A stretch of DNA of 64,000 bases from Paraburkholderia ribeironis (GTDB lineage Bacteria > Pseudomonadota > Gammaproteobacteria > Burkholderiales > Burkholderiaceae): positions 55,990-119,989 of the forward strand of contig NZ_CYGX02000060.1 in the NCBI RefSeq assembly GCF_900019265.1, written 5' to 3'. The number at the start of each line of letters is the position of its first letter. Positions within the stretch are counted from its first letter, which is position 1. Shown piece by piece: positions 8,520 through 17,083 of this stretch. A model generated the notes under the pieces. That model did not search any database. It was not told where the DNA came from and worked only from the letters and a program-made list of their open reading frames with translations. Made by a program: the position numbers and the translations under genes.

Positions 8520-9637
8520 ATCACTCCGGATTTTAAAGGTACAAAGAAAACGCGATCAAGGCGCGACTCGCGCCACTGCGCGGGCCCGAGGCGCTCGACC
8601 AGCGTCAGCACCTGGTTCTGGCCGTCCTGCGAACCGACCGGCGCAACCAGACGGCCACCGATCGCGAGTTGTTCAAGCAAGGCTTGCGGAACGTCGAGCC
8701 CGGCGGCGGCGATCACGATCGCATCGAACGGCGCCGCCGATGGCAGGCCGAGACGGCCATCGCCGTAATGCAGCCGGATGTTCGGAATACGCAGCGGCCG
8801 CAGATTCGTCTTCGCGCGTTCGGACAAGGGCTTGATGCGTTCGATCGAATAGACTTCGCGCGCAACCTGGCTTAGCACTGCCGCCTGGTAGCCGCAGCCG
8901 GTACCGATTTCAAGCACGTTATTGAGCGCGCGGCCGGCCGCCGCCAGCTCGATCATCCGCGCTACCACCGAGGGCTTGGAGATCGTCTGGTGATGGCCGA
9001 TCGGCAGCGCCGCATCTTCGTAGGCCTGGGCGGCGAGGCCCGGATCGACGAACATGTGGCGCGGCACCACCGACATCGCGTTCAACACGCGCTGATCGGC
9101 CACACCGTTCGCACGCAGGCGTTCGACCATGCGTTCGCGAACCCGTTCCGAAGTCAACGCCAACGCGCCATTCAACGCGACGTTCGGCGCGCCCGTACGG
9201 TCGCTCGCGCGGGCGGCTGGTTTGGCCGGTGAGGTCGATGACGGTGCGGTGCGCGCGCTCGGACCCGCCGTGTGCGTCACGGGTTTGGCCGACGCCTTGG
9301 GCAACGGCGCGGCTTGCGGCTTGGGCGGCGTGATTGCCTTGGGCTGGGCCTGGGGTTTAGCGTGATGTTTGATTTGCGGCGCGGCCTGCGGGCGCGCTTG
9401 CGTCTGGGTCTGCGCCTGGGTCTGCGCTTGGGTCTGGGCATTACCCGGCGTCTGCGCTTGCGGTTTGGCCGCCGCGCCGCTCGGCGCATGCTTCGCCGGC
9501 TGCTGACGCGCATTCAGTGCCGCGCTCGCGGCCAGTGCCGCCGCCCGCACTTCGCCTGGGCGCCCTTCGGGCCGGCGCGGTTCGCGCACCAGATCCTCGA
9601 GGCCGAGCGGGAAGCGCCTCGCGCGCTCGCTGGTCAT
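8516..9637 (-). CDS. pcm: Protein-L-isoaspartate O-methyltransferase with long N-terminal extension
   Basis: The C-terminal 210 residues are a complete PCMT, with SAM motif VLEIGTGCGYQAAVLSQV and IGHHQTISKPSVVARM. It repairs isoaspartyl damage in ageing proteins. E. coli Pcm is 208 aa. This protein (373 aa) has about 160 extra N-terminal residues rich in Ala, Pro, Gln and Lys, with runs of Gln-Thr-Gln-Ala. The extension has no recognised fold and is encoded by imperfect repeats near 9395-9445. The ATG at 9637 overlaps the surE stop by 4 bp, so translation is coupled. Confidence 0.9.
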   Translation of the reverse strand: MTSERARRFPLGLEDLVREPRRPEGRPGEVRAAALAASAALNARQQPAKHAPSGAAAKPQAQTPGNAQTQAQTQAQTQTQARPQAAPQIKHHAKPQAQPKAITPPKPQAAPLPKASAKPVTHTAGPSARTAPSSTSPAKPAARASDRTGAPNVALNGALALTSERVRERMVERLRANGVADQRVLNAMSVVPRHMFVDPGLAAQAYEDAALPIGHHQTISKPSVVARMIELAAAGRALNNVLEIGTGCGYQAAVLSQVAREVYSIERIKPLSERAKTNLRPLRIPNIRLHYGDGRLGLPSAAPFDAIVIAAAGLDVPQALLEQLAIGGRLVAPVGSQDGQNQVLTLVERLGPAQWRESRLDRVFFVPLKSGVI

Positions 9638-10392
9638 GAAGCGCCGCTGCCGGCGCGCGCCCACTCGCGCGCCGCTGGCAGCATCTGCGTGTGGGTCAGG
9701 TCGAGCTGCAGCGGCGTGATCGACACGCGCCCATTCGCAACGGCGTGAAAATCGGTGCCTTCACTGGCGTCGCGTGCACCGCCCGACGGACCGATCCAGT
9801 AGATCGGCTCGCCGCGCGGATTGGTCTGGCGGATCACCGGCTGCGACGGATGCCGCTTGCCCAGACGCGTGATTTGCCAGCCGTCGAGTTGCTCGTACGG
9901 CAGGTTCGGAATATTGACGTTCAGCAATGGACGTCCGGGCAGCGGCTGCGCGAGGTAATGCGCGACGATTTCGGCGGCCACGCGGGCCGCGTCTTCGAGA
10001 TGCACCCAGTCCTTGTCGACCAGCGAGAAGGCGATCGCCGGCAAGCCGAACATGATGCCTTCGGTGGCGGCTGCGACCGTGCCCGAATACAGCGTGTCGT
10101 CGCCCATGTTCTGACCGTTGTTGATGCCCGACACCACCAGGTCCGGCGTATGGTCGAGCATGCCCGTCAGCGCGATGTGCACCGAGTCGGTCGGCGTGCC
10201 GTTCACATAGTAGAAACCGTTGGCCGAGCGCAGGACCGAAAGCGGCCGCCACAGCGTCAGGGAATTCGACGCGGCGCTGCAATTCTGTTCGGGGGCCACC
10301 ACGGTCACGTCTGCGATCGGCTTGAGCGCTTCGTAAAGCGCGGCAAGGCCCGGCGCCAGATAACCGTCGTCATTGCTGAGTAGGATTCGCAT
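9634..10392 (-). CDS. surE: 5'/3'-nucleotidase SurE
   Basis: A 252-aa SurE with the metal-binding start MRILLSNDDGYLAPG, the motif VVAPEQNCSAASNSLT and SGINNGQNMGDDTLYSGTV. SurE dephosphorylates nucleoside monophosphates and belongs to the stationary-phase survival set. The start is the ATG at 10392, where homology begins; the upstream open frame has no homology. It is the first gene of surE-pcm-nlpD-rpoS. Confidence 0.93.
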   Translation of the reverse strand: MRILLSNDDGYLAPGLAALYEALKPIADVTVVAPEQNCSAASNSLTLWRPLSVLRSANGFYYVNGTPTDSVHIALTGMLDHTPDLVVSGINNGQNMGDDTLYSGTVAAATEGIMFGLPAIAFSLVDKDWVHLEDAARVAAEIVAHYLAQPLPGRPLLNVNIPNLPYEQLDGWQITRLGKRHPSQPVIRQTNPRGEPIYWIGPSGGARDASEGTDFHAVANGRVSITPLQLDLTHTQMLPAAREWARAGSGAS

Positions 10393-10604
10393 CTGGCGAT
10401 TGTAACCGAGGAAAGATGGCACGCGAACGACACGGCGGCCGTGCGCGCGCCATGCGTAAAGCGCATGCGCCGGTTCGACGGCGCACGCGGCCCGGCTCGC
10501 GCGGCACCGATTCGCAAGATGCAAATCACGGATTGAAAACGCACGATCGTGCTGATTGCTTTACACTCAGCATGCTTGCGAACCCTGATCGATATGGAGA
10601 CACG

Positions 10605-11579
10605 ATGCGCGCGATTCGCTGTAATCAATACGGGCCGCCGGAGAGCCTCGCGGTCGAAAACCTGCCTGAGCTCGAGCCGTCGCCCGGCCACGTCGTGATC
10701 GACGTCAAAGCCGCAGCCGTCAACTTCCCCGACGTGCTGATCATCGAAAACAAATACCAGTTCAAACCACCGCTGCCCTTTACCCCTGGCTCGGAAGTCG
10801 CGGGGGTCGTGCGCGCGGTCGGCGCCGGTGTCACGCAATTCAAGGCCGGCGCACGCGTGGTCGCGTACACCGGTTCGGGCGGCTTTGCCGAGCAGGCGCT
10901 GGCGCCGGCCGCGGCATGCGTGCCATTGGCGGACGGCGTCGAATTCGACGTGGCGGCGGCATTCACACTGGCGTACGGCACCTCGCATCACGCGGTGGTC
11001 GACCGTGGCGCATTGCAGGCCGGCGAGACCATGTTGGTACTCGGTGCGGCCGGCGGCGTCGGACTGGCGGCGGTCGAGATCGGCAAGGCGCTCGGCGCAC
11101 GGGTGATCGCGGCGGCGTCGAGCGACGCAAAGCTCGCCACCTGCGTGAGCCACGGCGCGGATGCCACCATCAACTACAGCACCGAAGACCTGCGCGAGCG
11201 CATCAAGGCGCTCACCGACGGCAAAGGCCCCGATGTGATCTACGATCCCGTCGGCGGCGTTTATGCGGAGCCGGCGTTTCGCAGCATCGGCTGGCGCGGC
11301 CGTTATCTGGTGGTCGGTTTCGCGAACGGAGAAATTCCGAAGTTGCCGCTCAATCTGGCGCTGCTCAAGGGCGCGAGTCTGGTCGGCGTATTCTGGGGCG
11401 ATTTCGCAAAGCGCGAGCCGCAGCGCAATCACGCCGCATTCGAGCAGATGACCCGGTGGATCGGCGAAGGCAAGCTCAAGCCATACGTGTCCGCCCGCTA
11501 TGCGCTCGAAGACACCGGCCGCGCATTGCGCGACATGGCCGAGCGTCGCGTGATCGGCAAAGTGGTCATTACCCCTTAG
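10605..11579 (+). CDS. NADPH:quinone oxidoreductase-like MDR-family protein
   Basis: A 324-aa zinc-independent medium-chain dehydrogenase/reductase of the QOR/crotonyl-CoA-reductase-like type. The GroES-like N-terminal half contains AVNFPDVLIIENKYQ and TPGSEVAGVV. The Rossmann motif is LGAAGGVGLAAVEIGKALGA (about residues 145-165). No structural zinc cysteines are present, as in quinone oxidoreductases. The ATG at 10605 has a GGAGA site 4 nt upstream. It is a single gene divergent from surE and is followed by a clear terminator. The physiological substrate cannot be told. Confidence 0.85.
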   Translation: MRAIRCNQYGPPESLAVENLPELEPSPGHVVIDVKAAAVNFPDVLIIENKYQFKPPLPFTPGSEVAGVVRAVGAGVTQFKAGARVVAYTGSGGFAEQALAPAAACVPLADGVEFDVAAAFTLAYGTSHHAVVDRGALQAGETMLVLGAAGGVGLAAVEIGKALGARVIAAASSDAKLATCVSHGADATINYSTEDLRERIKALTDGKGPDVIYDPVGGVYAEPAFRSIGWRGRYLVVGFANGEIPKLPLNLALLKGASLVGVFWGDFAKREPQRNHAAFEQMTRWIGEGKLKPYVSARYALEDTGRALRDMAERRVIGKVVITP

Positions 11580-11592
11580 ACGTTGCACAAAG

Positions 11593-11637
11593 TGCAAACG
11601 GCGTGCGGTTCGAAAAACCGCACGCCGTTTGCCTTTG
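11593..11637 (+). terminator. Terminator after the quinone oxidoreductase gene
   Basis: A 15-bp stem (AAACGGCGTGCGGTT / AACCGCACGCCGTTT) with a CGAAA loop starts about 14 bp after the stop. The T-run is short (TTTG, CCTTT), so termination strength is uncertain, but the stem is very stable. Confidence 0.7.
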
Positions 11638-11659
11638 ATGAACTCGGGGTTCGCAGCAC

Positions 11660-12484
11660 CTACAGCTTCTCGGTATCGGCTGTCCTCGGCTGCCACTTCA
11701 TCAAGCGCCGCTCACCGATGCCGACAATCGCATCGAGAATCAATGCGAACGCGGTCAACACCAGAATCCCGGCGAACACCGTGTTGATATCGAACGTGCC
11801 CTCGGCTTGCAGGATCAGATAGCCGACGCCGCGCGCCGAGCCGAGATACTCGCCCACCACCGAGCCGACGAACGCGAGCCCCACCGACGTGTGCAAGCTG
11901 GAGAACACCCAGCTCATCGCGCTCGGCAGATAGACGAAGCGCAGCAACTGCTTGCGGTTCGCGCCGAGCATCCGCGCGTTCGCGAGCACGACCGGGCTGA
12001 CTTCCTTCACGCCCTGATAGACATTGAAGAACACGATAAAGAACACCAGCGTGACGCCGAGAGCCACCTTCGACCAGATGCCGAGGCCGAACCACACGCC
12101 GAAGATCGGCGCGAGAATCACACGCGGCATCGAGTTGGCGGCCTTCACATACGGATCGAACAACGCGCTCGCGAGCGGCGCCAGCGCAAGCCACAGGCCG
12201 ACGCCGAGTCCAATCGCCGTACCGAGCACGAACGCGAGCACGGTCTCGACCAGCGTGATCCACAGATGCAGATAGATCTCGCCGCTCGTGAACCACTCCC
12301 AGATTCGTTGCAGCACTTTCTGCGGCTCGCCGAAGAAGAACGCGGCCTTGTTCGGATCGTCGAAATAGAACGCCGGCAGCAGCGTCGGGCTGGTCAGCAC
12401 GTACCAGAGCACGAAGCACAGCACGAGCAGCAGCCATTGCCAGATCACCAGATTCGCCCGCCTCGGGCGCAACGTTTTCCACAT
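11660..12484 (-). CDS. ABC transporter permease, NitT/TauT (SsuC-like) family
   Basis: A 274-aa inner-membrane permease with about six hydrophobic segments. The BPD_transp_1 domain includes the EAA-like loop (EVSPVVLANARMLGANRKQL). It resembles permeases of nitrate, sulfonate, taurine and thiamine-precursor importers. The ATG at 12484 is preferred over the GTG at 12514 because the hydrophobic N-terminus follows directly. It is the last gene of a three-gene importer and is separated from the ATPase gene by a 13-bp tandem repeat. Confidence 0.85.
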   Translation of the reverse strand: MWKTLRPRRANLVIWQWLLLVLCFVLWYVLTSPTLLPAFYFDDPNKAAFFFGEPQKVLQRIWEWFTSGEIYLHLWITLVETVLAFVLGTAIGLGVGLWLALAPLASALFDPYVKAANSMPRVILAPIFGVWFGLGIWSKVALGVTLVFFIVFFNVYQGVKEVSPVVLANARMLGANRKQLLRFVYLPSAMSWVFSSLHTSVGLAFVGSVVGEYLGSARGVGYLILQAEGTFDINTVFAGILVLTAFALILDAIVGIGERRLMKWQPRTADTEKL

Positions 12485-12552
12485 GACTCGGTTTGCCTTG
12501 GACAATCGACGCACGCGCTCGCTGACCGCGAATACGCGACACGACGCAATAC

Positions 12553-12617
12553 GGTTAAACAGCGCGGTTAAACAACACGGTTAAACAGCGCAATCAAACG
12601 GCGCGATCAAACGGCGG
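12553..12617. repeat. 13-bp imperfect tandem repeat in the ABC operon
   Basis: Five consecutive units related to GGTTAAACAGCGC (units start at 12553, 12566, 12579, 12592 and 12605). The last two are diverged. The final unit overlaps the stop codon of the ATPase gene; the rest fills the gap before the permease gene. Confidence 0.85.
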
Positions 12618-13419
12618 TTAGCTGCTGCTGGTAGCCCTTGAGCACTTCATCGCGCAGCACGCTCCAGATCTGCGCGTGCAACTCGACGAAGCGCGGATGC
12701 GAGCGAATCTCCGCAACATCGCGCGGCCGCGGCAGATCGATCGTGAATTCGCCGATCGGACGCGTGCCCGGTCCCGCCGACAACACCACCACGCGGTCGG
12801 ACATCGCGATCGCTTCATCGAGATCGTGCGTGATGAACAACACCGCTTTGCGCTTCGCGGCCCACAGATCGAGCAACTCGTTTTCCATCAACTGACGCGT
12901 CTGGATGTCGAGCGCCGAAAACGGCTCGTCCATCAGGATGATGTCGGGATCGAGAATCAGCGTCTGCGCCATCGCGACGCGCTTGCGCATGCCGCCCGAT
13001 AGCTGATGCGGATAGCGATCGCCGAAGCCGCCGAGGCCGACGCGCTTCAGCCACTCGTCCGCCTTGAGGCGGGCAACGGCGGCCGGTACGCCGCGAAACG
13101 AAAGGCCGGCCATCACGTTATCGATGGCCGAGCGCCACGGCATCAATGCGTCCGCCTGGAACATGTAGCCGGCGCTCTGGTTGAGGCCGTCGAGCGTTTC
13201 GCCGAACACGCTGACCGTACCGGCCGACGGCGCCAGCAATCCGGCGCCGACGTTCAGCAGCGTGGACTTGCCGCAGCCGGTCGGGCCGACCACCGAGACG
13301 AACTCACCCGGTGCGATGCGCAACGTGGTGTCCTTGACCGCCGTGTAGCGCTGCGCGCGGTTCTCGCGCGCAGCGAACGTGCAGGTGATGTTTTCGAGTG
13401 CCAGGGCAGCAACGGTCAT
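12607..13419 (-). CDS. ABC transporter ATP-binding protein, NitT/TauT (SsuB-like) family
   Basis: A 270-aa ABC ATPase with Walker A (GPTGCGKST), signature LSGGMRKRVAMAQ, Walker B (ILMDEPFSALD) and the H-loop FITHDLDEAIAMSD. It powers import with the downstream permease and upstream binding protein. Gene order (binding protein, ATPase, permease) fits an SsuABC/TauABC-like importer. The substrate is unknown. Confidence 0.9.
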   Translation of the reverse strand: MTVAALALENITCTFAARENRAQRYTAVKDTTLRIAPGEFVSVVGPTGCGKSTLLNVGAGLLAPSAGTVSVFGETLDGLNQSAGYMFQADALMPWRSAIDNVMAGLSFRGVPAAVARLKADEWLKRVGLGGFGDRYPHQLSGGMRKRVAMAQTLILDPDIILMDEPFSALDIQTRQLMENELLDLWAAKRKAVLFITHDLDEAIAMSDRVVVLSAGPGTRPIGEFTIDLPRPRDVAEIRSHPRFVELHAQIWSVLRDEVLKGYQQQLTAV

Positions 13420-13524
13420 CGTTCGGCTCGCTTCGAAGATCGGGTTCGGGGTGGAAGGTCGTGACGGTGGCGGTCGGTGGCGTGAAAGCGGTCCGCACCG
13501 CCCTCACCTGAGCACGCCCGCGCT

Positions 13525-14562
13525 TTATGCCTTGACGGTGCTCAACGCTTTCTTGACGAAGTCGTTGGTCCACGCCTTCGACAAATCGATCGGCTTGCCC
13601 TGCATCTGTGGATCGAACGCCTGCAACGTTTTCAGCGAGGTCGCGGGACCGTCCGCGGGCATCAGGCCGTCGGGCGACATCGCTTCCCTCACATGCTGCC
13701 ACGCGTCCAGATACACCGCGCGGTCGCCCAGCAGATAGCTTTCCGGCACCGTCTTGATCAGCTCGCTGCCGCTCGCCGCCTGCAACCACTTGAGCGCGCG
13801 CACCATCGCGTTGGTCAGCGCCTGTGTCGTATTCGGATTCTTCGCGATGAAGCTTTGCGATGCGTACAGGCAGCCTGCCGGCATATCGCCGCCGAATACG
13901 CCGCGCGTATCGGCGAGCGTGCGCGTGTCCGACACGACGCGAATCTCGCCCGTGCGTTCGAGCCTCGTGATGACCGGATCGAGATTGGCGATCGCGTCGA
14001 TCTGCCCCGACTGCAGCGCGGCGATTGCACCGGCGCCCGCACCCACGCCGATGAACGCGACGTCTTTCGCGCTCAGTCCGGCCTTCGCCAGCACGAAGCT
14101 CGCCATGATCGAGGTCGACGAACCCGGTGCGGTCACGCCGATCTTCTTGCCCTTCAGATCGGCAATCGACTTGTAGTCCGGCACGGTCTTCTTCGACACC
14201 GCGAGCACGATCTGCGGCGCGCGTCCCTGCAGCACGAATTCGCGGAACATCTGCTTCTGCGCCTGCAACAGCAAGGTGTGTTCGAATGCGCCAGAGACCA
14301 CGTCGGCGCTGCCGCCGACTGCCGCCTTCAAGGCTTGCGAGCCGCCGGCGAAATCGGAGATTTCGACCTCGAGCCCTTCGTCCTTGAAGTAGTTGCGGCG
14401 CTCGGCGATCGTGAGCGGCAGATAGTAGAACAGGTTCTTGCCGCCGACTGCGATTGCCACCTTGGTGGTCTCGGGTTTGCCCTGCGCGAAAGCAAGCGGT
14501 GTGGCCGCGAGCGTCGCGCCCGCGAGCGCGGCGCTACCGGCGAGAAAGGTTCTGCGTTGCAT
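13525..14562 (-). CDS. ABC transporter substrate-binding protein, SsuA/NMT1-THI5-like
   Basis: A 345-aa periplasmic binding protein with an N-terminal export signal containing twin arginines (QRRTFLAGSAALAG) and an Ala-rich hydrophobic core ending at LAFAQG. It may therefore use the Tat or Sec route. The mature part has motifs of the NMT1/SsuA family (ADLKGKKIGVTAPGSSTS; LPLTIAERRNYFKDEGLEVE). It likely binds a small organic anion or precursor; the ligand cannot be deduced. First gene of the importer operon. Confidence 0.85.
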   Translation of the reverse strand: MQRRTFLAGSAALAGATLAATPLAFAQGKPETTKVAIAVGGKNLFYYLPLTIAERRNYFKDEGLEVEISDFAGGSQALKAAVGGSADVVSGAFEHTLLLQAQKQMFREFVLQGRAPQIVLAVSKKTVPDYKSIADLKGKKIGVTAPGSSTSIMASFVLAKAGLSAKDVAFIGVGAGAGAIAALQSGQIDAIANLDPVITRLERTGEIRVVSDTRTLADTRGVFGGDMPAGCLYASQSFIAKNPNTTQALTNAMVRALKWLQAASGSELIKTVPESYLLGDRAVYLDAWQHVREAMSPDGLMPADGPATSLKTLQAFDPQMQGKPIDLSKAWTNDFVKKALSTVKA

Positions 14563-14590
14563 GGTTTGTCGGCTCCAATCTTTTGTTGTG

Positions 14591-14657
14591 CGGTCCTTTT
14601 GCAGCGGTCCTTTGCAGCGGTCCTTTGCAGCGGCCCTTTGCAGCGGTCCTTTTGCAG
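14591..14657. repeat. 13-14-bp tandem repeat upstream of the binding-protein gene
   Basis: Five units of CGGTCCTTTGCAG (two have an extra T, one has a T-to-C change) lie 29 bp upstream of the binding-protein start. An 18-bp perfect palindrome adjoins them. Confidence 0.9.
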
Positions 14658-14673
14658 CAGCGCTAGCGCTGCT
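14656..14673. promoter_or_regulatory. 18-bp perfect palindrome
   Basis: AGCAGCGCTAGCGCTGCT is fully self-complementary and abuts the tandem repeat, about 95 bp upstream of the ABC importer operon. It could be an operator; no known regulator consensus is recognised. Confidence 0.4.
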
Positions 14674-14771
14674 CTGTTGCTTGCCGCGATGCTCGTGGGT
14701 GCCGCGTTCGCATGCCGGTGCGCGTGACGGCTTGCGCCGCGATGTGCATACTGCACCGCGCGTTGCCTGCC

Positions 14772-16031
14772 TCAGACGATCTGTTGCGCGCGCAACCTTG
14801 CGATGTCGTCAGCATCATAACCTAGCGATTGCAGGACTTCATCGGTATGTTCACCCAGTTCAGGGCCGAGCCAGCGCGTCTCGCCTGGCGTCGCCGAGAG
14901 CTTCGGCGTGACCGACGGCAGGGTGATTTCCTGGCCGTCCCGCCACTTGAAGCGCTGGATCATCTGACGGGCGATGAACTGCGGATCGGTGAACATATCC
15001 GCCACGCTGTAGATGCGGCCCACCGGCACATCGGCCGCATTCAGCACGGCAAGGGCTTCGTCGATGGTGCGCGTGGCGAGCCATGCGGCGATCGCGCCGT
15101 CGATTTCCTGGGTGCGCGGCACACGGCCGTCGTTATGCGCGAGCGCCGGATCGTTCGCGAGATCGTCGCGTTCAATCGCCACCATCAGGCGCTTGAAGAT
15201 CGGATCGCTATTGCCGCCGATCACGATGCTGCCGTCGCGACACGGATAGGTGTTCGACGGCACGATGCCCGGCAGCGACGCGCCGGTGCGCTCGCGCACC
15301 ATGCCATACACGCCGTACTCGGGCACTACGCTTTCCATCATGTTGAAGACCGCCTCGTACAGCGCGACGTCGACGACCTGCCCCTTGCCGCCGTTCACCT
15401 GCTTGTGATGCAGCGCCATCAACGCGCCGATCACGCCATGCAGCGCGGCGATCGAATCACCGATCGAAATGCCGATGCGCGGCGGCGGCAAATCCGGATA
15501 GCCGGTGATATGCCGCAGGCCGCCCATCGATTCGGCGATCGCGCCGAAGCCGGGCCGGTCGCGATAGGGTCCGGTCTGGCCATAGCCGGACAGACGCACC
15601 ATCACGAGACCAGGGTTTTCCGCGCACAGCACGTCGTAACCGAGGCCGAGCTTCTCCAGCAACCCGGGCCGGAAATTTTCGACGACGATGTCCGCCTCTT
15701 TGGCCAGACGCCGCACGATCTGCTTGCCCTCTTCGGCCTTCAGATTGATCGTCACGGACTTCTTGTTGCGCGCCTGCACGGCCCACCACAGCGACGTGCC
15801 GCCGACTTCCGGATAGAGCTTGCGCCATTTGCGCAGCGGGTCGCCGCCTTTGGGATCTTCGATCTTGATCACGTCGGCGCCGAACTCACCGAGAAAACGC
15901 GCGGCGAACGGGCCGGCGATCAGCGTGCCGAGTTCCAGCACCTTGACGCCGGCGAGCGGGCCGCGTTGATCGCGTTGATCGCGTTGACCTTCGGGCGCGG
16001 CGCTCGCGCCTGATTCAGGGGTGGCGCTCAT
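14772..16031 (-). CDS. CaiB/BaiF family (class III) CoA transferase
   Basis: A 419-aa class III CoA transferase. The N-terminal fold begins GVKVLELGTLIAGPFAARFLGEFGADVIKIE. The catalytic Asp is expected in the conserved VVDVALYEAVF region. Family members move CoA between carboxylic acids such as formyl/oxalate, carnitine or succinate/mesaconate pairs; specificity is not predictable here. The ATG at 16031 follows an AAAGGAGA ribosome binding site. Residues near position 14 show a Gln-Arg-Asp repeat from a 9-bp tandem repeat. It lies upstream of, and in the same orientation as, the ABC importer. Confidence 0.85.
   Translation of the reverse strand: MSATPESGASAAPEGQRDQRDQRGPLAGVKVLELGTLIAGPFAARFLGEFGADVIKIEDPKGGDPLRKWRKLYPEVGGTSLWWAVQARNKKSVTINLKAEEGKQIVRRLAKEADIVVENFRPGLLEKLGLGYDVLCAENPGLVMVRLSGYGQTGPYRDRPGFGAIAESMGGLRHITGYPDLPPPRIGISIGDSIAALHGVIGALMALHHKQVNGGKGQVVDVALYEAVFNMMESVVPEYGVYGMVRERTGASLPGIVPSNTYPCRDGSIVIGGNSDPIFKRLMVAIERDDLANDPALAHNDGRVPRTQEIDGAIAAWLATRTIDEALAVLNAADVPVGRIYSVADMFTDPQFIARQMIQRFKWRDGQEITLPSVTPKLSATPGETRWLGPELGEHTDEVLQSLGYDADDIARLRAQQIV
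15962..15988. repeat. 9-bp tandem repeat within the CoA transferase 5' end
   Basis: Three units of CGCGTTGAT (the last ends in C) encode the Arg-Asp-Gln repeat at the protein N-terminus. Confidence 0.75.
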
Positions 16032-16158
16032 GGGTCTCCTTTGTTCTGGTCCTGACGTACGCACTCGGGGTGCGCGGTCCTGAGGTAGGTCGCGGCATCG
16101 CGAGCCGGCGGCGTCCCTGGCCTAACCGTTGCCGCCGTGACGCGGGCAGCGCCGCGCG

Positions 16159-16755
16159 CTACATGGAACGGCGGTCGAGCATCGCGCGCGCGATCGTGCC
16201 GGCGTCGACATACTCGAGTTCGCCGCCCACCGGCACGCCGCGAGCGAGACGCGTGACGGCAAGGCCGCGCGCCTTGAGCGTCTGCCCGAGGTAATGCGCG
16301 GTGGCCTCGCCTTCGTTGGTGAAATTGGTCGCGAGCACGACTTCCTTGACGATCCCGTCCGACGCGCGCCTGACCAGCCGGTCGAAATGGATCTCCTTCG
16401 GGCCGATGCCGTCGAGCGGACTGAGCCGCCCCATCAACACGAAATAAAGACCGCGATAGGTCATGGTCTGCTCGAGCATGATCTGGTCGGCTGGCGTTTC
16501 GACGACGCACAGCAGCGTGGGATCGCGCTCTTCGTCGAGGCAGACCTCGCAGATCTGCGCTTCGGTAAAGGTGTTGCACTTCTCGCAGTGGCGCAGATGC
16601 TCGGTCGCGAACAGCAGCGAGCGGCCGAGCTTCTCGGCGCCATCACGGTCGTGCTGCATCAGGTGATACGCGATGCGTTGGGCCGACTTCGGCCCGACAC
16701 CGGGTAGCGCGCGCAGCGCTTCGACGAGCGCCGACAAGGCGGAAGGTTGTTTCAT
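16159..16755 (-). CDS. recR: Recombination mediator protein RecR
   Basis: A 198-aa RecR with the helix-hairpin-helix LPGVGPKSAQRIAYHL, the C4 zinc finger (CEKCNTF and QICEVC), and a Toprim domain (CVVETPADQIMLEQT). It acts with RecF/RecO to load RecA at gaps. The ATG at 16755 matches the family start. It follows ybaB in the conserved dnaX-ybaB-recR order, but an unusually long 328-bp gap separates it from ybaB. Confidence 0.93.
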   Translation of the reverse strand: MKQPSALSALVEALRALPGVGPKSAQRIAYHLMQHDRDGAEKLGRSLLFATEHLRHCEKCNTFTEAQICEVCLDEERDPTLLCVVETPADQIMLEQTMTYRGLYFVLMGRLSPLDGIGPKEIHFDRLVRRASDGIVKEVVLATNFTNEGEATAHYLGQTLKARGLAVTRLARGVPVGGELEYVDAGTIARAMLDRRSM

Positions 16756-17083
16756 GCGAATCGGCGTCGAAGTAGCTAGTGCCGTGTAGGCAGAAGGTGG
16801 TGCAGCGGGTTCGGTCGAGCTTCGGTGCAACTTCGGTAAAGCGTCTTTCAGTGCGACTGCGGCGCAACTGCATGCGCCTGATGGAAAGCTCGAACGAACT
16901 CGCGCGAACCGGAACGTATGGGATGCAGATGCAAGTGGCCCGCTGCATACAAGCCGCGCACCACTCGCGCTCTGGGCCGCGCGTTCCGGCGCGTTTGGGC
17001 ACATTCCCGCGCGCTGCGTTCACGTCGCGGCAATCGCAGCCGCGGGGCCCGGCCGCATCAGGGCGCCATTACGGCGGCGTGGT
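16756..17083. other. Intergenic region ybaB-recR
   Basis: These 328 bp hold no recognised gene, repeat or terminator. ORFs crossing it are low-complexity shadows. The recR promoter may lie here, but no clear -35/-10 pair was seen. Confidence 0.5.

Noticed and set aside
14591..14657. Iteron-type replication origin
   Set aside because: Short repeats beside a palindrome look iteron-like, but no replication initiator or partition gene is near and the repeat is not AT-rich.
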